In this document: piece after piece, positions 45,183 through 57,124 of the stretch
Numbering within the stretch: position 1 is the first letter of the stretch
Layout: each line of letters opens with the position of its first letter
Source: Marinimicrobium sp038419845
GTDB lineage: Bacteria > Pseudomonadota > Gammaproteobacteria > Pseudomonadales > Cellvibrionaceae
Length of the DNA: 64,000 bases
Direction of reading: 5' to 3'
Assembly (NCBI RefSeq): GCF_038419845.1
Contig: NZ_JBCAQT010000017.1
Span: forward strand, 42,406-106,405
Made by a program: the position numbers and the translations under genes
Notes under the pieces: generated by a model
The model's input: the letters and a program-made list of their open reading frames with translations, nothing else
What the model was told of the DNA's origin: nothing
The model's database searches: none

Positions 45183-46277
45183 GTGGCACTTTACAAGCAT
45201 GGTGTGACTTCAAAAATTGCAGCGGCCTCTATCCTAACGCTTCTGGCTTCCGGCGCTACGGCCGCTGACAGCAACCTGGGCGTTGGTGTCTGGGGCACGT
45301 ATGAATACCTGTTCGATAATGACGCCAGTGAAGAAACCTTCGGCCAGATCAAAGACGAAGCGATCATATTCTACGCCGACGGCTCGGCCTCGGAAGGTGA
45401 GGGCAACTGGCTCTACTCCGCCGAGTTGCGCATGGGCCCGGGCAGTTTTACCGATCCGGCCAACAACTCCACCGGCGATCAGTTCACGGTGCACAAAGCC
45501 TGGGTCGGTTGGGAGCTGGACGACAACCACGTGGTCAAGTTCGGCAAGAGTCAGGTGCCCTTTGGTTGGAAAACCTATAACTTCTGGCCCGGCGATATTC
45601 TGCTGGCCGGTTTTGGCGATCAGATGGACGTGGGGGTGAAACTCACGGGTCAGCAGGATCGTTGGAACTACGACGCCGCTTTTTATCTGGCTGACGACTG
45701 GGGCGGCACCAGCACCGACACGGTCGATGATAATGGCCACTGGGGCAGCTCGACCACTTTCCGCAAGGTACAGACCTGGGTGGGTAATGTTTCCTATGAC
45801 GTCGCGGAGAACCACGCCTTGGGTGTGTCGCTGCAGACCGGTAAACTGCAGGATCTGACCGGATTGGGCGACAATCAGGTGGACGGCGATCACAGCGCCG
45901 CCGTATTGCATTATCAGGGCCGCATGGATGATTTCTACGCGAAAGCGTCGTACATCACCATGGACCGCGACCTGCCTTCACTGTACCGGGACGATGCCGG
46001 TCTGCCCGGCACCATCGAAAACCAGCGCTTTGCGCTCGAGCTCGGCTATGATCAGGGGCCCTGGTCCTACTATGTGGACCTGTCCTCGGCCGAGCCCGAT
46101 ACCGCCGGCTCCACCGCCGGTCGGGTCAATGCCATTGCGCCGGGTGTGCGCTACAACTATGGCCCCGGCTGGTTCTATGTGGAATACCTGACCCAGGATG
46201 GCTTTGTCGATGCCAACGGCCAGGTGGGTGAGGGCGATTTCGACGCACTCTATGTCACACTGGATTTCTACCTGTAA
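45183..46277 (+). CDS. Outer-membrane porin
   Basis: A 364-residue beta-barrel protein. The GTG at 45183 is chosen because AGGAG lies upstream and it gives a clean signal peptide (VALYKHGVTSKIAAAS, ending ASGATAAD). The ATG at 45135 adds a 16-residue leader that spoils it. Alternating amphipathic strands run throughout (KAWVGWELDDNHVVKFGKSQVPFG, QRFALELGYDQG) and the last residues DALYVTLDFYL give the terminal aromatic signal for barrel insertion. It resembles phosphate-selective or carbohydrate-type porins. Substrate is unknown. A strong terminator follows. Confidence 0.82.
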   Translation: MALYKHGVTSKIAAASILTLLASGATAADSNLGVGVWGTYEYLFDNDASEETFGQIKDEAIIFYADGSASEGEGNWLYSAELRMGPGSFTDPANNSTGDQFTVHKAWVGWELDDNHVVKFGKSQVPFGWKTYNFWPGDILLAGFGDQMDVGVKLTGQQDRWNYDAAFYLADDWGGTSTDTVDDNGHWGSSTTFRKVQTWVGNVSYDVAENHALGVSLQTGKLQDLTGLGDNQVDGDHSAAVLHYQGRMDDFYAKASYITMDRDLPSLYRDDAGLPGTIENQRFALELGYDQGPWSYYVDLSSAEPDTAGSTAGRVNAIAPGVRYNYGPGWFYVEYLTQDGFVDANGQVGEGDFDALYVTLDFYL

Positions 46278-46320
46278 CAGGGCGTGACACTCGCTTGAGT
46301 CAAGTGGGTTGACGCAACGA

Positions 46321-46354
46321 AGGGTCGGATTGTCCTACAATCCGACCTTTTTTT
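46321..46354 (+). terminator. Rho-independent terminator of the porin gene
   Basis: A GGTCGGATTGT/ACAATCCGACC stem with a three-base loop and a run of T, about 45 bp after the porin stop codon. Confidence 0.93.
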
Positions 46355-46440
46355 ATGCGGCCTGTGTTAACTGCTGCACACTGTGATACATCGCTGGCAT
46401 GGATTCCCACCCCTGACTCGCCATCCCGACGCAACTCGCT

Positions 46441-47550
46441 ATGATTCGACCCATTCACTCGGCAAGGTGTGGGTATTCGGTCATGACAATAATCAAAAAA
46501 CCGTTTCATCGGTTGGCATCAGCACGTTTCGTTTCGGCCACTCTGGGCCCTTTTTCATCACCGGCTCGATGGCCGGGAGCGGCTCTGTGTGGGTTTGCCT
46601 TATTGCTGTTCAGTAGGGCTGTGCAGGCGCATGTGAAATGGTTCGCGCCCAAAGAGCAGGCCCGGGATCTGTCGGCGCTTGATGTCGAAACACTGGCATT
46701 GGCGGGAACGCTTTTGGTGGTCGGGGTGCTGTTGGCCAAGCTCGTTGATCGGGTGGTGTGTCAGTTCTCGCTCACGCCGCAGCGGCTGTTCAGTCACTCA
46801 ACCCGCCCATTGCGGTTGGTGTACTACCTGATTGCGGTGTATTTTCTCGGCGCCGCCATGTCCAGTGTGTTTCTGACGCCGCACATCAGGGTGTCGGAGC
46901 CGCTCCTTTACGGGGGCGTGGCAGCGCAGCTGCTGATCTACACATTTTTGCTGCTCGATCGTTGTCGGGTGATTTGTGCGGCGCTGATTGTGTTGCTGTT
47001 CGGCGTCGCCAGTGCCTCAGACCCGTCGTTCATTCTGGAATACCCGCTGCTGCTCGGTCTGGCCTGGATCATACTCTATGCCAAAGACAAGCCCACAGTG
47101 CCAACCCTGCGGCTGATACGCCTCTTGATGGGGGTATCGCTGGTGACGCTCGCCTTTACCGAGAAGCTCAACAATCCGGCGATGGCTTTGGCCCTGCTGG
47201 AGCGGCACGACTTCAATTTCATGGCGTCTCTGGGGTTCAATTACAGCGATCCACTGTTTGTCTATTCGGCGGGTGTGGTGGAATTGCTGCTCGGGTTGGT
47301 GTTGCTCACCGGCTGGGTGACGCGTCTCGCGGTAGCGACGCTGTTTTCCTTCATGCTCGCCACCAATGCGTATTTTCTGGCGGTGGGCGAGTATCAGATG
47401 GCGTTGGTGGAGTTTATCGGGCATCTGCCCATTTTTGCCTGCGGTATTTTACTGCTTTTCTATCACCCGACCGTCGCTCTGGGCCGTGCCGGGGTCAATC
47501 CTCGGGGCGGGAGAGCAACAATGTCAGCAGCGCCTGGTCGACTGCGCTGA
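46441..47550 (+). CDS. DoxX-like multi-spanning membrane protein
   Basis: A 369-residue protein. After a basic N-terminus there is a hydrophobic segment (about 46-62) ending RAVQAHVKWFAP, which reads like a cleavage site before a periplasmic His. Seven or more helices follow. The second half (VTLAFTEKLNNPAMALALLERH, VYSAGVVELLLGLVLLTGWVTRLA) has the layout of DoxX/quinone-oxidoreductase-like membrane proteins. Neither the ATG at 46441 nor the one at 46483 has a clear ribosome site. The 3' end overlaps the convergent PilZ gene by 56 bp. Function is not known. Confidence 0.65.
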   Translation: MIRPIHSARCGYSVMTIIKKPFHRLASARFVSATLGPFSSPARWPGAALCGFALLLFSRAVQAHVKWFAPKEQARDLSALDVETLALAGTLLVVGVLLAKLVDRVVCQFSLTPQRLFSHSTRPLRLVYYLIAVYFLGAAMSSVFLTPHIRVSEPLLYGGVAAQLLIYTFLLLDRCRVICAALIVLLFGVASASDPSFILEYPLLLGLAWIILYAKDKPTVPTLRLIRLLMGVSLVTLAFTEKLNNPAMALALLERHDFNFMASLGFNYSDPLFVYSAGVVELLLGLVLLTGWVTRLAVATLFSFMLATNAYFLAVGEYQMALVEFIGHLPIFACGILLLFYHPTVALGRAGVNPRGGRATMSAAPGRLR

Positions 47551-47866
47551 GCGGATAATACTCCACGGCCAGCCGTTCCCGGGTGGCGTATACCAGCGTG
47601 CCCCGCAGATGCAGAGTCTCGGATCCTGGTGTGCAGGTGGCGGGTATGGCGTCGCGCAGTGGCACGTCATCGAGTTCAACGGTCAGGCGCACTTCATCGC
47701 CTTCGCTCAAGTTGTGGTGGCTCGCCTCAATGGCCAGGCATGCGCCGTTGTGCGACATATCCAGCAAGCGCACGTCCCAACCGCGTCGCTTGTCGGCGAG
47801 CCGGGCCCGGGCCCGCACAAAATGGCGGGGGTGTTCTCTACGATCGGGGGCGGCTGTTGAAGGCAT
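47495..47866 (-). CDS. PilZ domain protein (c-di-GMP receptor type)
   Basis: A 123-residue single-domain protein. The N-terminal RREHPRHFVRARARL gives the RxxxR c-di-GMP motif and LLDMSHNGACL gives the D/NxSxxG motif. Both are needed for ligand binding in the family. It is the second gene of a two-PilZ operon, 34 bp after the other. Its tail overlaps the convergent DoxX-like gene. A target protein cannot be named; motility or surface functions are usual. Confidence 0.88.
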   Translation of the reverse strand: MPSTAAPDRREHPRHFVRARARLADKRRGWDVRLLDMSHNGACLAIEASHHNLSEGDEVRLTVELDDVPLRDAIPATCTPGSETLHLRGTLVYATRERLAVEYYPLSAVDQALLTLLLSRPED

Positions 47867-47900
47867 TGGGAGTCATCCTCTGCTCATGCCGGTGGGTGTT

Positions 47901-48275
47901 TCAGGACATTCGTTGCGCGACCAATTCAGACAGTTCCCGCTCCATGGCGGCACTGTCGCCCAGGTTCAGCTCGATCAGGCGGCGCAGATGCTGGATGCTG
48001 TCCAGATCAATGGTAAGGCAGCTCAGCCCGATGTGCCCCGCCTCGCGATGCGCGACGCGACAGTGCATGTCAATTTCAACCTGGTCGGAGATCCGGATTT
48101 CAATGTTGACCGGCTGCTGTTCGTTCAGCTCCGTGCGCTCGGGCAGAGTGGCCAGCGCCCCTTTGAGAGAGATATCCAACACTTCCGACGGCCAGCGCTT
48201 GCCACCCTGGATGAGGGTGGCCGGGGCGTCGAATGTAACCCGACTGAACGGGCGTTTCTCCCGGAACTCTGTCAT
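47901..48275 (-). CDS. PilZ domain protein (c-di-GMP receptor type)
   Basis: A 124-residue single-domain protein. The N-terminus FREKRPFSRVTFDA provides the RxxxR motif and VLDISLKGAL the DxSxxG motif. The rest is a small beta-barrel with a C-terminal helix (QHLRRLIELNLGDSAAMERELSEL). It is first in a tandem pair with another PilZ gene, and the two proteins are only distantly alike. The short size and C-terminal helix recall the stand-alone PilZ proteins such as Pseudomonas PA4608. Confidence 0.9.
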   Translation of the reverse strand: MTEFREKRPFSRVTFDAPATLIQGGKRWPSEVLDISLKGALATLPERTELNEQQPVNIEIRISDQVEIDMHCRVAHREAGHIGLSCLTIDLDSIQHLRRLIELNLGDSAAMERELSELVAQRMS

Positions 48276-48332
48276 GAACGACCTCTCTGGATAACGGCGG
48301 ACTGAATCGATGTTGGTGGAACGGCAGCCTCT

Positions 48333-48401
48333 GAGCTTTGACCTTGAACGCTCACCTTTGAGCTCTGACCTTTGAGCTCTGACCTTTGAGCTCTGACCTT
48401 T
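48333..48401. repeat. 14-bp tandem repeat, about five units
   Basis: Three perfect copies of GAGCTCTGACCTTT (48360-48373, 48374-48387, 48388-48401) follow two degenerate copies (48333-48359). They lie between the divergent PilZ pair and the ROK gene. Copy number could vary between strains by slippage. No open frame crosses them. Confidence 0.9.
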
Positions 48402-48566
48402 AGACCTCTCAACAGTTTAGTCCCTTTTGGCCGGACCACAAGCGGTGGTTTGTGCCCCGCCCACGCCGCTTGTGCGACGGCTGAGCGTCACCGAATTAGC
48501 CACGCAGCCCTCTAGACACCTATAATCGGGCGCTATCGTTTCAAACGCCAATAGGAACTGGACGCT

Positions 48567-49478
48567 ATGACGCAATTGCGAATAGGGGTGGACCTCGGGG
48601 GTACCAAAACCGAGGTGATTCTGCTGGACGACCAAAGTCGCACTCTGTTTCGTACACGGGTGCCGACCGTACGGGACGACTATGGCGCCACACTGGAGGC
48701 CATCGCCGAGCTGGTCGGGCAGGCGGAGCGCGCCGGCAATGCCTCCTCACTGCCGGTGGGCGTCGGGATCCCCGGCTCGGTGTCGCGCAAAACCGGGTTG
48801 GTGAAAAACGCCAACTCCACCTGGCTGAATGACCGGCCGCTCAAAGCGGACCTGAGCCAGCGGCTGGATCGCGATGTGAAAGTGACCAACGATGCCAACT
48901 GCCTGGCGGTGTCCGAGGCCACTGATGGCGCCGGCGCCGGCTATGAGCTGGTGTTTGCCGGTATTCTTGGGACCGGCTGCGGCGCCGGCCTCGCCTGGCG
49001 CGGGCAGGCGCTGGTGGGCCCCAATGGCGTGGCCGGCGAGTGGGGCCACAACCCCTTGCCCTGGACCTCGGAGTCCGACCTGCACGCGCGTGCCTGCTAT
49101 TGCGGTCGTCGGGGCTGTCAGGAAACCTTTCTGTCGGGCACGGGGCTCTGCCTCACCTACGAGCGCATGACCGGGGAGGCGCTCTCGGGCGCGGAAATTG
49201 CCCGCCGGGCCGATGAGGGCGAGCGGGCGGCCGTGACGGTGCGCGAGCAGTATCTGGAGGAGCTCACCCGGGGGCTCGCCGGGGTGATCAATCTGCTGGA
49301 TCCGGATGTGATTGTGCTCGGTGGCGGCGTGTCCAACCTGGCGGCCATCTACGAGCGGGTTCCCACGCTGCTGCCCCAGTTCGTGTTTGGGGGCGAGTGT
49401 GACACGCCCATTGTTCAGGCCCGCCACGGAGATTCCAGCGGGGTGCGGGGCGCCGCCTGGCTCAATCCGCTGGACTGA
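48567..49478 (+). CDS. ROK-family sugar kinase, fructokinase (Mak) type
   Basis: A 303-residue protein. The phosphate loop is RIGVDLGGTKTEVIL; the ROK centre is GVAGEWGHNPLPW with the catalytic Asp region in VTNDANCLAVSEA. The structural zinc site is CYCGRRGCQETFLSGTG. GEWGHNPLPW is the form seen in E. coli Mak, which phosphorylates fructose. Predicted cytosolic hexose kinase. It precedes the GH95 gene by 70 bp on the same strand, so the pair may be co-expressed. Fucose is not a usual ROK substrate, so the link to GH95 is unproven. Confidence 0.9.
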   Translation: MTQLRIGVDLGGTKTEVILLDDQSRTLFRTRVPTVRDDYGATLEAIAELVGQAERAGNASSLPVGVGIPGSVSRKTGLVKNANSTWLNDRPLKADLSQRLDRDVKVTNDANCLAVSEATDGAGAGYELVFAGILGTGCGAGLAWRGQALVGPNGVAGEWGHNPLPWTSESDLHARACYCGRRGCQETFLSGTGLCLTYERMTGEALSGAEIARRADEGERAAVTVREQYLEELTRGLAGVINLLDPDVIVLGGGVSNLAAIYERVPTLLPQFVFGGECDTPIVQARHGDSSGVRGAAWLNPLD

Positions 49479-49548
49479 CGGGACATATGGCGGGTTGTGG
49501 TAGTCTTCCCGAACCACCAATAACAAATTACTTCTGGGTCGTTTTGCC

Positions 49549-52086
<2,538 letters not shown>

Positions 52087-52108
52087 TGGGTGTCAAACCA
52101 GGCGCTCT

Positions 52109-53560
52109 CTAGCCAAACAGGTTGAAGCTCTCAACGTTCAGCCACAGATGGACCAGTATGCTGGCGGCGTAGCCGAGGGCGATAACCGGTGCCCACTTCA
52201 GGTGGCCAAAAAAGGTGTAGGCCCCTCGGGCCTGCCCCATCAGCGCCACGCCGGCGGCCGAGCCGATGGACAACATGCTGCCACCGGTGCCGGCGGTCAG
52301 GGTAATCAACAGCCACTGCCCGTGGGACATTTCCGGCTCCATCGTCAACACAGCGAACATGACCGGAATGTTGTCGATTAGCGCAGAGGCCACGCCCAGT
52401 GTGATATTGGCGACGGTCGGGCCCCAGCCGTTGTAGAGGATGTCCGACATGAGGGCCAGATACCCCATAAAACCCAGACCGCCCACACACATCACCACCC
52501 CGTAGAAGAACAGCAGAGTATCCCACTCGGCGCGGGCGACCCGGTTGAAGACGTCGAAGGGCACGACGCTGCCGAGGCGCCGAAGCGCGGCCTGGTCGCC
52601 CGCCTGCTCGGCCAGGGCCCGCTTGCGCGCCAGGGAGCCGGGCAGGGTGCGACGGAGGAAGTAACCAAAAAACTGCAGGTAACCCAGGCCCATCATCATG
52701 CCCGCGACGGGCGGTAAGTGCAGGAACGTATGGCAGGCAACGGCGGTGGCGATGGTAAACAGGAACAGGCACAGAATGCGGATCGCCCCGCGCTTGAGCT
52801 CCACCTCCTCGTACACAGCGGAGGGTTTGCGGTTCTCCACAAAAAAGCTCATGACCAGTGCCGGTATGGCGTAGTTCACCAGGGAGGGGAGAAACAGCGA
52901 GAAGAACTCCTGGAACTTAACGATGCCCGCTTGCCAGACCATCAGCGTGGTGATGTCGCCAAAGGGGCTGAAGGCGCCGCCGGCGTTGGCAGCGATCACG
53001 ATATTGATACAGCACAGGTTGATAAAGCGGTTGTCGTCCGGTGCCATCTTGATCACAACGGCGCACATCAGCAGGGCGGTGGTCAGGTTGTCCGCGATGG
53101 GCGAGATCATGAATGACAGGATGCCGGTCAACCAGAACAGCGTCCTGTAGTTGAAACCTTTCTGTACCATCCATGAACGCAATGCATCAAATACCCGGCG
53201 CTCCTCCAGTGCGTTGATGTAAGTCATCGCCACCAGCAGAAACAGCATCAACTCGGCGAACTCCAGCAGCGTATGACGAAATGCCGACTCGGACTCAGAA
53301 GACATGCCTCCCTGCACGTACACCCAGCCGATCATCATCCAGATGATGCCGGCCGCCACCAGGACCGGTTTGGATTTGCGCAGGTGCAGCTTTTCTTCAC
53401 CCATGACCAGTAGGTAGGCCACTACAAAGACGGCAAGGGCAATATAACCGACGGTACTGTTGGTCAGGTCAATACTGCCAACAGCGGCCAGGGCGAGAGG
53501 GCTGAACAGCGCGAGCAAAACGCCCGTGACGACACAAGGGAGAGCGAGTTTCTGTTGCAT
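52109..53560 (-). CDS. nhaD: NhaD-type sodium/proton antiporter
   Basis: A 483-residue membrane protein with about 13 hydrophobic segments, starting at the ATG at 53560 (MQQKLALPCVV). NhaD features include SFMISPIADNLTTALLMCAVV, INIVIAANAGGAFSPFGDITTLMVWQAG and ASALIDNIPVMFAVLTM, with conserved Asp residues in membrane segments, and TAGTGGSMLSIGSAAGVALMGQARG near the C-terminus. The family exports sodium or lithium at alkaline pH in marine and halophilic bacteria. This matches the Mrp operon downstream. A longer frame to 53629 lacks a ribosome site. Confidence 0.92.
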   Translation of the reverse strand: MQQKLALPCVVTGVLLALFSPLALAAVGSIDLTNSTVGYIALAVFVVAYLLVMGEEKLHLRKSKPVLVAAGIIWMMIGWVYVQGGMSSESESAFRHTLLEFAELMLFLLVAMTYINALEERRVFDALRSWMVQKGFNYRTLFWLTGILSFMISPIADNLTTALLMCAVVIKMAPDDNRFINLCCINIVIAANAGGAFSPFGDITTLMVWQAGIVKFQEFFSLFLPSLVNYAIPALVMSFFVENRKPSAVYEEVELKRGAIRILCLFLFTIATAVACHTFLHLPPVAGMMMGLGYLQFFGYFLRRTLPGSLARKRALAEQAGDQAALRRLGSVVPFDVFNRVARAEWDTLLFFYGVVMCVGGLGFMGYLALMSDILYNGWGPTVANITLGVASALIDNIPVMFAVLTMEPEMSHGQWLLITLTAGTGGSMLSIGSAAGVALMGQARGAYTFFGHLKWAPVIALGYAASILVHLWLNVESFNLFG

Positions 53561-53830
53561 GGAGTATTCCGTATGTGGGGGCGGACTAGCAGCTACCGGG
53601 TGCTGAAAAATCGTGGCGGATACTACCACATTGAGGAGGCAAAAGCCGACCCTTTTTTGAGCCCTGAGTGGGCTGGCGCAGGCTTCATGCCCGCTGAGCG
53701 GATCGATGGGGTCAACTTGTCATTTTGCGAATTGGACGAGGGTTGAAGTGCCAGATTGGTCACAGCAATGCGCCATTCAGGGGTGTAGTCTGGTTTTCTA
53801 TTCAAACCAGTGATGTACCCGGAGGCCACC

Positions 53831-54259
53831 ATGGCACTGCTCGCCAAGTCCAATGTCGATTATTCGCACTCTTCCTCCCCCTATGCGGCCAATGAAGCGC
53901 GAGACTGGCTGGTGGCCGAGATTCCGCCGCGCCAGTTCATCGGTCACCGCTCCTCCCTGTCCCGGGGGAGCTGGATGGGGTGGTTCGATATGGCGGTCTG
54001 GCTGAAGACCCCGGCGGGCGCCCTGCAGCCGCTGCAGCTCGAGTTGGTATACCGGGATCAGTCGGGCGAGCACCGTGTCAGCATTGATCGTTGTCCGCAG
54101 GGTACCCACCGCACGGTCCTGTTGAATGCGGCCATGGCGCTGTCGGTGAACGGTCGGGTGCAATGGGCGGCGTTTGTGCTGAAACAGCTCGAGCCGGAAA
54201 TCCAGGTATCCCTGGAGCAATGGCACTTCGTGCCACAGGAGCGTCGTCAGCGTCACTGA
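53831..54259 (+). CDS. Conserved-looking hypothetical protein
   Basis: A 142-residue soluble protein that I do not recognise. The start at 53831 follows a GGAGG site with ideal spacing. The sequence has no signal peptide or membrane segment. It begins MALLAKSNVDYSH and has an acidic/aromatic middle (WMGWFDMAVWLKTP) and a Gln-rich end (QVSLEQWHFVPQERRQRH). Codon use matches its neighbours, so it is probably a real gene. It stands alone between nhaD and ettA, and context gives no function. Confidence 0.7.
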   Translation: MALLAKSNVDYSHSSSPYAANEARDWLVAEIPPRQFIGHRSSLSRGSWMGWFDMAVWLKTPAGALQPLQLELVYRDQSGEHRVSIDRCPQGTHRTVLLNAAMALSVNGRVQWAAFVLKQLEPEIQVSLEQWHFVPQERRQRH

Positions 54260-54374
54260 GCGACTGAGTAATTGGATGTGGGTGGAATAAGAAGGGTGGA
54301 GTAGGGTGGAAGGGGGTGAAAGGGCCGCTCCCTGGCCCGATGAATCGATGTCCTGCTCGTAATAGCCAGCTCGA

Positions 54375-56039
54375 TCAGTGCTTCAGCGGCTTGTACTTCA
54401 CCCGCCGCGGCTGGGCATCCTCGCCTTTACGCTGAACAAAGTCTTCGTGGTATTCCGTGTAGTTACCCTCAAAGAACACCACTTCCGAATCGCCTTCATA
54501 CGCCAGGATATGGGTCGCAATCCGGTCCAGGAACCAGCGATCGTGTGAAATCACCATCACGCAGCCGGGGAAGGCCAGCACCGCCTCTTCCAGCGCGCGC
54601 AGGGTTTCGATGTCCAGGTCGTTTGAGGGTTCGTCCAATAGCAGCACGTTGGCGCCCTGCTTCAGGGTGTCGGCCAGGTGCAACCGGCCGCGCTCACCAC
54701 CGGACAGCTCGCCCACGCGCTTTTGCTGATCCGAGCCCTTGAAGTTGAAGCGGCCCACGTAGGAACGGGAATTCACTTCGTAGTTGCCGATCTGGAGAAT
54801 ATCCTGGCCGTCGGAAATCGCTTCCCACACGGTCTGGTTGTCGTCCAGGGCTTCGCGGCTCTGCTCCACATAGGCGATCTTGACGGTATCGCCCAGAGTA
54901 ATAGTGCCGCTGTCCGGCTCTTCGGTGCCGGCGATCATGCGGAAGAGGGTGGATTTACCCGCACCGTTGCCGCCGACCACGCCCACCACGGCGCCCTTGG
55001 GCACACTCATGGTCAGGTCGTCGATCAGCAGCTCATTGCCATAGCCCTTGGACACGTGATCGAGCTCGATCACCTTGTCCCCCAGGCGCTCGCCCGGTGG
55101 AATGTAGATCTCGTTGGTCTCGTTGCGGGCCTGAAACTCCTGGGACTGCAGCTCGTCAAAGCGCGAAAGGCGCGCCTTGTTCTTGGACTGACGGCCCTTG
55201 GGGTTCTGGCGCACCCACTCCAGCTCGGATTTGATCGCCTTCTTGTGGGCGGCCTCGGATTTGGCCTCCTGGTCCAGGCGTTTCTCTTTGGCCTCGAGCC
55301 AGTTGGTGTAGTTGCCCTCGTAGGGAATGCCGTGGCCCCGGTCCAGCTCCAGGATCCAGCCGGCGGCGTTGTCCAGGAAGTAGCGATCGTGCGTGACCGC
55401 CACCACGGTGCCGGAGAAGTTCTGCAGGAACTGCTCCAGCCAGAACACGCTCTCCGCATCCAGGTGGTTGGTGGGCTCGTCTAAAAGTAGCATGTCGGGG
55501 CGCGACAGCAGCAACCGGCACAGCGCCACCCGGCGGCGCTCACCGCCCGAGAGTTTGGTGACATCGGCATCCCAGGGCGGCAGGCGCAGGGCGTTGGCTG
55601 CCACTTCCAGGCGGTGGTCCAGGGTGTGCGCATCCCAGGCCTCGATCACATCCTCCAGCTCGCCCTGGCGCTTGGCCAGGGCGTCGAAGTCGGCGTCCGG
55701 CTCGGCGTAGGCGGCGTACAGCTGGTCCAGCTCGGCCAGGGCATCCACCGCGGCGCGCACGCCGTCCTCCACATTGCCGCGTACATCCTTGTTCGGGTCC
55801 AGCTCCGGCTCCTGGGGCAGATAGCCCACCGAGATGTCGGGCATGGGCCGAGCCTCGCCGTGAAAATCCTGGTCCTCGCCCGCCATGATCCGCAGCAGAG
55901 TGGATTTACCGGAGCCGTTCAGGCCCAGCACGCCGATCTTGGCGCCGGGGAAGAATGACAAAGAGATGTCCTTCAGGATTTCCTTTTTGGGCGGCACCAC
56001 CTTGCCGACCCGGTTCATACTATAGACGTATTGCGCCAT
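54375..56039 (-). CDS. ettA: EttA, energy-dependent translational throttle ABC-F ATPase
   Basis: A 554-residue protein with two ABC ATPase domains and no membrane part. Walker A motifs are GLNGSGKST and GGNGAGKST; ABC signatures are LSGGERRRVALC and LSGGERGRLHLA; Walker B motifs are LLLDEPTNHLD and LLLDEPSNDLD. The EttA-type opening MAQYVYSMNRVGKVVPPKKEI and the inter-domain arm (residues about 240-300) identify it among ABC-F proteins. It binds the ribosomal E site and gates the first elongation cycles according to ATP/ADP. Downstream of it on the minus strand, 54260-54374 is G-rich and holds no gene. Confidence 0.95.
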   Translation of the reverse strand: MAQYVYSMNRVGKVVPPKKEILKDISLSFFPGAKIGVLGLNGSGKSTLLRIMAGEDQDFHGEARPMPDISVGYLPQEPELDPNKDVRGNVEDGVRAAVDALAELDQLYAAYAEPDADFDALAKRQGELEDVIEAWDAHTLDHRLEVAANALRLPPWDADVTKLSGGERRRVALCRLLLSRPDMLLLDEPTNHLDAESVFWLEQFLQNFSGTVVAVTHDRYFLDNAAGWILELDRGHGIPYEGNYTNWLEAKEKRLDQEAKSEAAHKKAIKSELEWVRQNPKGRQSKNKARLSRFDELQSQEFQARNETNEIYIPPGERLGDKVIELDHVSKGYGNELLIDDLTMSVPKGAVVGVVGGNGAGKSTLFRMIAGTEEPDSGTITLGDTVKIAYVEQSREALDDNQTVWEAISDGQDILQIGNYEVNSRSYVGRFNFKGSDQQKRVGELSGGERGRLHLADTLKQGANVLLLDEPSNDLDIETLRALEEAVLAFPGCVMVISHDRWFLDRIATHILAYEGDSEVVFFEGNYTEYHEDFVQRKGEDAQPRRVKYKPLKH

Positions 56040-56156
56040 GGGGCGTGAAACCTCGTTACAGTCTGGAAAATGGGAAAAGAAGACTACTATAAAGAAAGGT
56101 GCAAGGTACCGAAAGCGGCCCGTGAGTGCAATTGGGCCGCCTCGGTGACCGGGGTA

Positions 56157-56936
56157 TCAGAACTCGTACAGAAAGCTGGTGGAGTACTGGGTGTTGGTGC
56201 GGGCGCGGTCAATTACCGGGTCCACTTCCAGGTTCTGTGGCGGGCGGCTGTCGTAGCGCAGGTTGTAGCTGATCTGCAGTTGCAGCGCGTCGGTCAGGCG
56301 CACGGTCAGGCCGGCATCAAACAGCATCCGGTAGTCGTCGAATTCATCTGCCTTGGGCTGATAGTAAACGGTGTTGTACCAGTTCACCTGCTCGTTCAGC
56401 CGGTGGCGGTAGGCCCAGTAGGTGTTGATGCGCCAGTTGGTCTGGTTGTCCACGTAGGTGCCCAGGTCGGTCTCCTCCCATTCGCGAAAGGCGCCCAGCC
56501 CCAGGTCAAAGGTATATTGATCCGGGTCGGCCAGAATGCCGAAGCGCCCGCCGGCGCCGAGCAGATTGCGCGACAGCAGGTTGGAGAACTCGTTTTCCTG
56601 CCATTGCAGAAACGCTTCCACGGCGAACCGGTCGGTGCGCTCGTGAATACCGCGGAGGTGGGCGAAGGCCTCATCCGAGGTCTTGATGTCCTGGGTCTCA
56701 CCCCGGGCTTTCTCCAGAATCATGAAGGCGGTGTTTTCTTCCGCTTTGAATACCACCTTGCCGCCGATGCCGTAGTGGTCTTCTTCCACATCACCGGACT
56801 TGCCGCTGGCGCTGAACTCCAGGTGGCCGCTCCAGCCCTCGGGCGGTGGTCCGGGGCGCTGACTTTCGATATTGGAAATGGCATGGACGGAGGTGTTGGC
56901 GAGCAACAAAGTCGCCAGGGTCAGAACTTTATACAT
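56157..56936 (-). CDS. DUF481 family outer-membrane beta-barrel protein
   Basis: A 259-residue protein. The start at 56936 has an AGAGGT site and a signal peptide (MYKVLTLATLLLANTSVHA); the frame open to 57098 is not used. The mature part is a run of amphipathic strands (GHLEFSASGKSGDVEEDHYGIGGKVVF, LQLQISYNLRYDSRPP), ending STSFLYEF with a terminal Phe. The middle EWEETDLGTYVDNQTNWRINTYWAYRHRLNEQ is typical of DUF481. These proteins are outer-membrane barrels of unknown function, in E. coli linked to acid or osmotic response. It is divergent from the Mrp operon across 188 bp. Confidence 0.85.
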   Translation of the reverse strand: MYKVLTLATLLLANTSVHAISNIESQRPGPPPEGWSGHLEFSASGKSGDVEEDHYGIGGKVVFKAEENTAFMILEKARGETQDIKTSDEAFAHLRGIHERTDRFAVEAFLQWQENEFSNLLSRNLLGAGGRFGILADPDQYTFDLGLGAFREWEETDLGTYVDNQTNWRINTYWAYRHRLNEQVNWYNTVYYQPKADEFDDYRMLFDAGLTVRLTDALQLQISYNLRYDSRPPQNLEVDPVIDRARTNTQYSTSFLYEF

Positions 56937-57124
56937 CGGTACCTCTTGGATGAAAAACCGGCATTGTAACAAAGTCGGGGGCGCTTCTACTCCCGAAGGG
57001 GTAGGAGCAGAATCCACAGGGGGTGACTCGGCATCGAAATGTCGATCAAATGGCAGAGCGGTAACCTGTGGTTTATAATTCGCGCGGAAACACTCCACGT
57101 CTCCTCTCCGGGACCTGTGCTCTC

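Noticed and set aside
53555..53746. 63-residue plus-strand frame upstream of nhaD
   Set aside because: It starts inside the nhaD start region, has no ribosome site and shows no domain; the region is more likely the nhaD promoter.
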